9,530 bases of DNA, from assembly GCA_044433165.1 (NCBI GenBank), contig JAWXTX010000104.1, positions 1 through 9,530 of the forward strand. Direction: 5' to 3'. The stretch is from Ferrimonas sp044433165 (GTDB lineage: Bacteria > Pseudomonadota > Gammaproteobacteria > Enterobacterales > Shewanellaceae). The notes under the pieces were generated by a model that made no database searches, was not told the DNA's origin, and worked only from the letters and a program-made list of their open reading frames with translations. Positions 5,336 to 9,530 of the stretch are shown here, piece by piece. The position numbers and the translations under genes were made by a program. Numbering within the stretch: position 1 is the first letter of the stretch; every line of letters starts with the position of its first letter.

Positions 5336-6580
5336 ATGAAATTGAAGTTAACCCCCTTAGCCGTGCTTTGCGCCAGTTTGTTACTTACTGGCTGTTCGTT
5401 TGGCAACGGCAGCAGTAGCGATTGCCCTGAGTGCCCATCATGTGAAGGCACCGGTGGTGATACCGGTAGTGGTGGTGATACCGGTGGCAATGATGATACT
5501 GAGACTGATGACAATAACATCATTCCAACAGACATGGATCCAACAGACATCGACCTTTATGCGCTATTTGATTTAACTGAAAGCGACTGGCCTGAGGTTG
5601 AAGCGACTTCAAAATTTGGCACTTTAACATTAATCGACGGTAATCGTTTCTCATATTTTGTGTCTGAAATGCATAAGGACAAGACGGATACTTGGACAGT
5701 GACTTTCCAAGCATCAACACGTTCTAGTGATGAACTTGTAAAAACAGCTACATTAAAGCTTGCTGACTATTTTACTAACAACCCTGTCAGCTATGACGCC
5801 AATAATTTCGATGAATTAGTTAGCGCAATTAGTGAAGCTGCTACCGGTGATGTTATTTTATTAAACCCAGCTGGCGATTATAACAAAGGTGAAATTGTTC
5901 TTGATAAAGCCATAACTATTGAAGGTAATGGTGCATCTTTTACTGAAGATGCTTGCTTCTATGTTACCGAAAAAGGGGCAGCCATCCACCACATTAACTT
6001 TAACAACAGTAAACTGGGTACCTGTAGCGGAACCTATAATAGTGAGGGTTACGCGGGTGCAATTACTATTGATACAAACTCAAATAATGCTCCTGTTAAA
6101 CTTTACGGCTTGAATTTTGATGCATCAAAATTGATTGAGGTTGTTAAAGCCGATAGTTGGGTTGCGGCACATAGCAATTTTTCTATAGAAAATAGTAGCT
6201 TTGTTAACATGCTTGACTCTAAGAAAACCACTGGTGATTCTGTAGTGGAAAAAAACAATGCGATATTTGTACGTTGTGGATCAACCAATGCTCGAGGATC
6301 TGTAATTAAAGATAATGTCTTTTCCATTGGCGAAATCAGCACTAGTAGTTTACAACAGGTCGGAGCTATTAAATTAGGTAACTCTAGTTCTGGTAATATT
6401 GTAAGCTCGGACAACAGTGATTGTCAGGCAGATATATCTGGTAACGAATTTAATGATTACAAAACAATGGTTACCGCTGAGCTGTCTGAGACATCTAATC
6501 GTCCAGCAGCAATATGGACAAATGACGAATCTAAAACTGACGATTATCTAAATTATAATATTTTCAATTCAAGATCGTAA
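5336..6580 (+). CDS. Lipoprotein 3: parallel beta-helix lipoprotein with extra N-terminal domain, non-catalytic PL6 relative (inferred)
   Basis: A 414-residue paralog closest to lipoprotein 2. Lipobox L-T-G-C (C20), Ser at +2. The tether (residues 21-62) starts with a cysteine cluster, C30-P-E-C33-P-S-C36, and continues Gly/Thr/Asp-rich. Residues about 65-150 carry the extra domain (DLYALFDL, FSYFVSEMHKDKTDTWTVTF, LADYFTNNP). The PL6-like cap follows (FDELVSAISEAATGDVILLNPAGDY), then EGNGASFTEDACF and the beta-helix with ADSWVAAHSNF, EKNNAIFVRC, GAIKLGNSSS and ISGNEFNDY. Cysteines C207, C230, C314 and C363 align with the paralogs. The catalytic Lys/Arg segment of PL6 is missing. ATG 5336 is supported by AAGGA eight bases upstream. 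Likely role: envelope-exposed alginate binding or assistance to the lyase encoded 67 bases downstream; this is inference from context and fold, not demonstrated. Confidence 0.87.
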   Translation: MKLKLTPLAVLCASLLLTGCSFGNGSSSDCPECPSCEGTGGDTGSGGDTGGNDDTETDDNNIIPTDMDPTDIDLYALFDLTESDWPEVEATSKFGTLTLIDGNRFSYFVSEMHKDKTDTWTVTFQASTRSSDELVKTATLKLADYFTNNPVSYDANNFDELVSAISEAATGDVILLNPAGDYNKGEIVLDKAITIEGNGASFTEDACFYVTEKGAAIHHINFNNSKLGTCSGTYNSEGYAGAITIDTNSNNAPVKLYGLNFDASKLIEVVKADSWVAAHSNFSIENSSFVNMLDSKKTTGDSVVEKNNAIFVRCGSTNARGSVIKDNVFSIGEISTSSLQQVGAIKLGNSSSGNIVSSDNSDCQADISGNEFNDYKTMVTAELSETSNRPAAIWTNDESKTDDYLNYNIFNSRS

Positions 6581-6593
6581 TCGTAAAAGAAGG

Positions 6594-6619
6594 CGCTGCC
6601 TATATGGCAGCGTTTTTTT
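6594..6619 (+). terminator. Terminator or attenuator between lipoprotein 3 and the PL6 lyase
   Basis: Stem CGCTGCC/GGCAGCG (6594-6600, 6606-6612) around TATAT, followed by seven T (6613-6619). The lyase start codon is only 28 bases further, leaving little room for a separate promoter, so partial read-through is likely how the lyase is transcribed. Confidence 0.82.
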
Positions 6620-6647
6620 CATAATCCTAAATTTAGGAATACAAATT

Positions 6648-8300
6648 ATGACGTTAAAATTAACTCAAGTGGCGTTATTGTGTTCGGCGGCATTAATGCT
6701 GGGTGGTTGCTCTTTTGGTAAAAGTGACAACGAATGTGAAGTGTGTACTCCTTGCCCTGAGTGCGAAGAGGACGATTCAGGTTCACAAACACCGCCATTA
6801 ACAGAACCAGAAATATCAACCGAAAAGACGTTTAATGAAACCTTAGTGCTGGCCGATGCGTCGGAGGCAACGGTAACCGTTACTACGGTGGCAGCATTCA
6901 TTGAGGCAATAAAAGATGCCAAACCCGGTGATGTGATTGCGCTGGCCGATGGCGACTATGAACTGGGTGAACTCAGTATTTCTGCTTCGGTAATCGGTAC
7001 CGCTGCGCAGCCGATTACCCTTCGTGCTGAAAACGAAGGGCAGGTTGTTTTTACCAGCAGTGTTGATACCCCAACTATGTTAACCATTAATGGCGATTAC
7101 GTGCATGTGCGTGGTTTTGTGTGGCAAGACCCAACGCCAAGCACAAGCAGCAGCGATGGTGCGGTGATATTAAAAGGCAACCATAACCATTTTATTAATA
7201 ACACCATGGTGGGTAGTGGCTACGGTTACGATGAAAATTGCGACCCGCAAGACATTAAGTGGGTTACGTTAGATGGCCAAGATCATGTCGTAAGCCATAA
7301 TCGCTTTGAGGGCAAATGCGGAAAAGGGGTGTTACTTACCGTAAAACGCACGATTGAGCGTGAAGATCGCCATCACATTCATCACAACATTTTTAAAGAT
7401 TATGTGCCGAATTGGGATGATGACAACGGTTTTGAAACCTTGCGTATTGGCACCAGTAAGGATTCCCAGTATGACTCCTCTTCGGTTGTTGAATACAATT
7501 TGTTTGAGCGCACCAATGGCGAAATTGAGGTGATCTCCAATAAATCCGGCAACAACACCTACCGGTATAACACGCTGCGCAACAGCGATGGCCTCTTGAC
7601 CATCCGCCATGGGAAAAACGCCACCATTGAATATAACGTGTTTTTGCAAAGCGGTTCTAATGCCGGTGGCGGGATTCGTATGTTTGATAGTAGCCATACG
7701 GTACGCCACAACTACATTGAAGGGGTTGATACTAGTTCCAATTCGCGTGGGGGGATTGTGATCCACGCGGGGATCAACGCACAGGGCAGCGGCGATCCTG
7801 AAGGGGATGCGTTATTAAATAAACAGTGGACCGCCAATACCCTAACGATTGAAAACAATACCATTTACGAGAGTCGCCAAGGCATTTTCCATAATGCTTA
7901 TATGGGGAGTTCAAATTGTAATGGTGAGTCAGGCTCGGTCGATTGCCAGTCGGCGTGGGGCGTGTCTTTTAACAATAACGTCGTGCATGCTGAAGGCACC
8001 AGCGAAGGGGTGGCAGTCACCTTAGGTGCTGGCACTCTAGTGGCTGATGGCCGTTACCAAAACGAATATTATTATGGCCGTCAAGGCACGGGTTTTGAGG
8101 GCAGCGATTTCGATTCGGACTCGAACATTATCACGGCCAAGCAAACCTTCCCCCAAAGCACGAATGCTAATACCAAGGGCTTATGGCAGCCATCAACCAC
8201 AGCGGCGGGGGCGGGGGCGGATTTTAATCAGTTATTGGTCTTAGAAGAGGACGATGCCTTTTTAGGGCCAAACTATCGTTACCTGCCTAGCAGTAACTAA
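6648..8300 (+). CDS. PL6-family polysaccharide lyase, predicted alginate lyase, lipoprotein
   Basis: A 550-residue lipoprotein (lipobox L-G-G-C, C21, Ser at +2) predicted to cleave alginate by beta-elimination at the cell envelope. After a short tether with a cysteine cluster (C30, C33, C36, C39) the PL6 beta-helix starts near residue 76 with the cap TVAAFIEAIKDAKPGDVIALADGDY. The diagnostic segment is intact: N260-GFETLRIG, E292 and E294 in GEIEVISNKS, K299 as expected base and R320 in LLTIRHGKN as expected acid. The Lys-Arg spacing of 21, and the Asn and Glu offsets, match those reported for Glaciecola AlyGC, where the Asn and two Glu bind calcium. GGGIRMFDSSHTVRHNYIEG follows. About 550 residues suggests one catalytic domain plus a short C-terminal tail. 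AGGA (6635-6638) lies nine bases ahead of ATG 6648. Chondroitinase-B-type specificity belongs to the same family, but the neighbouring uronate genes favour alginate. Confidence 0.92.
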   Translation: MTLKLTQVALLCSAALMLGGCSFGKSDNECEVCTPCPECEEDDSGSQTPPLTEPEISTEKTFNETLVLADASEATVTVTTVAAFIEAIKDAKPGDVIALADGDYELGELSISASVIGTAAQPITLRAENEGQVVFTSSVDTPTMLTINGDYVHVRGFVWQDPTPSTSSSDGAVILKGNHNHFINNTMVGSGYGYDENCDPQDIKWVTLDGQDHVVSHNRFEGKCGKGVLLTVKRTIEREDRHHIHHNIFKDYVPNWDDDNGFETLRIGTSKDSQYDSSSVVEYNLFERTNGEIEVISNKSGNNTYRYNTLRNSDGLLTIRHGKNATIEYNVFLQSGSNAGGGIRMFDSSHTVRHNYIEGVDTSSNSRGGIVIHAGINAQGSGDPEGDALLNKQWTANTLTIENNTIYESRQGIFHNAYMGSSNCNGESGSVDCQSAWGVSFNNNVVHAEGTSEGVAVTLGAGTLVADGRYQNEYYYGRQGTGFEGSDFDSDSNIITAKQTFPQSTNANTKGLWQPSTTAAGAGADFNQLLVLEEDDAFLGPNYRYLPSSN

Positions 8301-8374
8301 CGGCTCTGATCCTCAGCGGCCACTTTGGCGCCAACCCATGGCGTAATATTGGCAAAGCCAGCCACAATAACTTG

Positions 8375-8407
8375 GCGCCTTTTGTTGGTTCAAAAGGCGC
8401 TTTTTTT
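8375..8407 (+). terminator. Intrinsic terminator after the PL6 lyase
   Basis: A perfect ten-base stem GCGCCTTTTG/CAAAAGGCGC (8375-8384, 8391-8400) with loop TTGGTT and seven T. A ten-base palindrome TTGGCGCCAA (8325-8334) upstream shares TTGGCGCC with the left arm and could compete for pairing. Confidence 0.9.
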
Positions 8408-8611
8408 ACAGCACTTACGCCTAAATGGGTGAGGGTAGATTAAATCGCTGTTGGCGGTATCGCGGCAAAATGGGCCATTCCACGCTTCGAACACCTACTT
8501 CCATCTCGTTGATATTCCTCGTTCACGTTCCTGTTTCCGTTCGTCATTTCGTTAAATAATCGAATCTTTATCAAAAACTGGAAACGCTGTTTTGTTTTTT
8601 TTAATCTGGTC
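8408..8611. other. Intergenic stretch between terminator and symporter promoter
   Basis: About 200 bases with no supported gene; the 63-codon minus-strand frame here has no ribosome site or recognisable protein. The only item noted is GGAAACGCT (8580-8588), which also occurs inverted upstream of lipoprotein 2 (3597-3605). Confidence 0.4.
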
Positions 8612-8625
8612 GTGACTTGAATCAC
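8612..8625 (+). promoter_or_regulatory. CRP-like site at the symporter promoter
   Basis: GTGA-CTTGAA-TCAC is a perfect match to the inner CRP arms GTGA-N6-TCAC. Its centre (8618.5) is about 41.5 bases ahead of the transcription start implied by the -10 box, the standard class II activator position. This supports catabolite control of uptake. Confidence 0.5.
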
Positions 8626-8653
8626 TGTCATTCTTGGAACGGCGTTTCATAAT
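8625..8653 (+). promoter_or_regulatory. Candidate sigma-70 promoter of the symporter
   Basis: CTGTCA (8625-8630, four of six) and CATAAT (8648-8653, five of six) are exactly 17 bases apart. The leader is about 25 bases and contains AAGGA (8675-8679), six bases ahead of ATG 8686. Confidence 0.5.
8636..8648 (-). promoter_or_regulatory. AAACGCCGTTCC element inside the symporter promoter
   Basis: GGAACGGCGTTTC on the plus strand is the inverted copy of the element; 12 bases (8636-8647) match those ahead of lipoproteins 1 and 3. It fills the spacer between -35 and -10, a classic repressor position. Confidence 0.5.
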
Positions 8654-8685
8654 TGCTAAGAATCACAGTTTACGAAGGATTGACT

Positions 8686-9530
8686 ATGTCTATCGACTTG
8701 ATTGTTTTGGTGGCCTATTTTGCGTTTTTGATCGCAATCGGCTGGATGTTCCGCAATATGACAAACTCCACCTCAGACTACTTCCGCGGCGGCGGTAAGA
8801 TGCTTTGGTGGATGGTGGGCGCCACCGCGTTCATGACTCAATTCTCTGCTTGGACCTTTACCGGTGCATCAGGGAAAGCTTACACCGATGGCTTTCAGGT
8901 TGTATTTATCTTCCTTGCCAACGCCTTCGGTTATTTAATGAATTACCTGTACTTCGCACCTAAGTTCCGTCAGCTGCGAGTGACCACCGTAATTCAAGCC
9001 ATTCGTCAGCGTTTTGGTAATACCAACGAACAAGTATTTACTTGGGCATCGATGCCAAATTCGGTGGTTAACGCCGGTATCTGGTTGAATGGTTTGGCTA
9101 TTATTGCCTCTACCATGTTCGGCTTCGACATGACTGCGACCATTATTATTACGGGTCTGGTGGTGTTGTTTATGTCGGTAACCGGTGGTGCTTGGGCGGT
9201 TATCGCCTCTGACTTTATGCAGATGCTGGTAATTATGGCCGTAACCGTAACCGTAGCGGTTGTGGCACTGATCCATGGCGGTGGCCCCGTTAACATCATT
9301 GAACAGTTCCCACGGGACTTCGTGATGGGCCAAGACATGAACTACATCAGTTTGTTTGCGTTATGGGGCTTCTTCATCTTTATGAAGCAGTTTGCCATTA
9401 CCAACAACATGTTGAATTCTTACCGTTACCTCTCCGCTAAAGATTCTGAAAACGCGAAAAAAGCGGCGCTGCTGGCGTGTATCTTAATGGTGATTGGCCC
9501 ACTGATTTGGTTCTTCCCAAGCTGGTTTAT
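8686..9530 (+). CDS. Sodium/solute symporter, SSS family (N-terminal part, truncated by window end)
   Basis: 281 codons are present and the frame stays open at the window edge; SSS sugar symporters are often near 550-600 residues, so perhaps half is here. The protein starts M-S-I-D-L-I-V-L-V-A-Y-F and shows repeated hydrophobic helices. SSS-type motifs include TSDYFRGGGKMLWWMVGATAF near residue 29, FSAWTFTGASGKAY near 53, TTVIQAIRQRFG near 100, and VTGGAWAVIASDFMQMLV near 165. It would sit in the inner membrane and import solute with sodium. Related transporters in marine alginate loci take up unsaturated monosaccharide or short oligomers, so alginate products are the likely cargo here; the sequence alone does not prove the substrate. 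It has its own promoter with a CRP-like site and the shared AAACGCCGTTCC element, and ATG 8686 has AAGGA six bases upstream. Confidence 0.9.
   Translation, partial: MSIDLIVLVAYFAFLIAIGWMFRNMTNSTSDYFRGGGKMLWWMVGATAFMTQFSAWTFTGASGKAYTDGFQVVFIFLANAFGYLMNYLYFAPKFRQLRVTTVIQAIRQRFGNTNEQVFTWASMPNSVVNAGIWLNGLAIIASTMFGFDMTATIIITGLVVLFMSVTGGAWAVIASDFMQMLVIMAVTVTVAVVALIHGGGPVNIIEQFPRDFVMGQDMNYISLFALWGFFIFMKQFAITNNMLNSYRYLSAKDSENAKKAALLACILMVIGPLIWFFPSWF

Noticed and set aside
2412..6580. Lipoproteins as active PL6 or chondroitinase-B enzymes
   Set aside because: None has the NKS and RHG residues with the spacing present in the 6648-8300 lyase; an unrelated active site cannot be excluded.
7332..7766. 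144-codon minus-strand ORF inside the lyase gene
   Set aside because: Antisense to the conserved PL6 catalytic segment; no independent support.
8440..8631. 63-codon minus-strand ORF in the gap before the symporter
   Set aside because: Basic, low-complexity protein with no Shine-Dalgarno site, overlapping the symporter promoter elements.
8935..9338. 132- and 110-codon minus-strand ORFs
   Set aside because: Antisense shadows of the symporter's hydrophobic helices.

Overview
This window looks like part of an alginate-utilisation locus from a marine-type Gammaproteobacterium. The inference rests on gene content: KdgF and KdgK of the unsaturated-uronate/KDG route, a PL6-type lyase with its catalytic and calcium residues in place, and a sodium/solute symporter of the SSS family. 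Classical lipoboxes, good Shine-Dalgarno sites and CRP-like sites fit a Gram-negative bacterium, but nothing here fixes the genus. There is no rRNA, tRNA, CRISPR array or insertion sequence.

Layout. Positions 1-40 hold the possible tail of a rightward gene, then about 160 bases with nothing recognisable. A terminator (204-234) and kdgK (2-keto-3-deoxygluconate kinase) lie on the minus strand. A divergent promoter region separates kdgK from kdgF on the plus strand, and kdgF ends in a strong UUCG-loop terminator. A tiny lipoprotein gene follows on the minus strand. Then come three paralogous rightward lipoprotein genes (2412-3482, 3846-5069, 5336-6580), each closed by its own hairpin terminator, and directly after them the PL6 lyase lipoprotein (6648-8300). 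After another terminator and a 280-base spacer, the SSS symporter starts at 8686 and runs off the right end.

How the parts fit. The PL6 lyase cuts alginate at the cell envelope. The symporter would import the products. KdgF turns unsaturated uronate into the keto form (DEH), and KdgK phosphorylates KDG after a reductase that is not in this window. The three lipoproteins share the lyase's signal peptide and an N-terminal cap like that of PL6 beta-helices, followed by a predicted right-handed parallel beta-helix with four conserved cysteines. They lack the PL6 catalytic NKS/RHG segment. I infer non-catalytic, envelope-anchored alginate-binding or accessory proteins; this is the most novel part of the window.

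Regulation. A 12-base element, AAACGCCGTTCC (core AACG-S-CGTT), occurs upstream of lipoprotein 1, lipoprotein 3 and, inverted, inside the symporter promoter; a 10-base version lies just past kdgK. At the symporter it sits between -35 and -10, with a CRP-like site centred near -41.5. This suggests a shared local repressor plus catabolite control.
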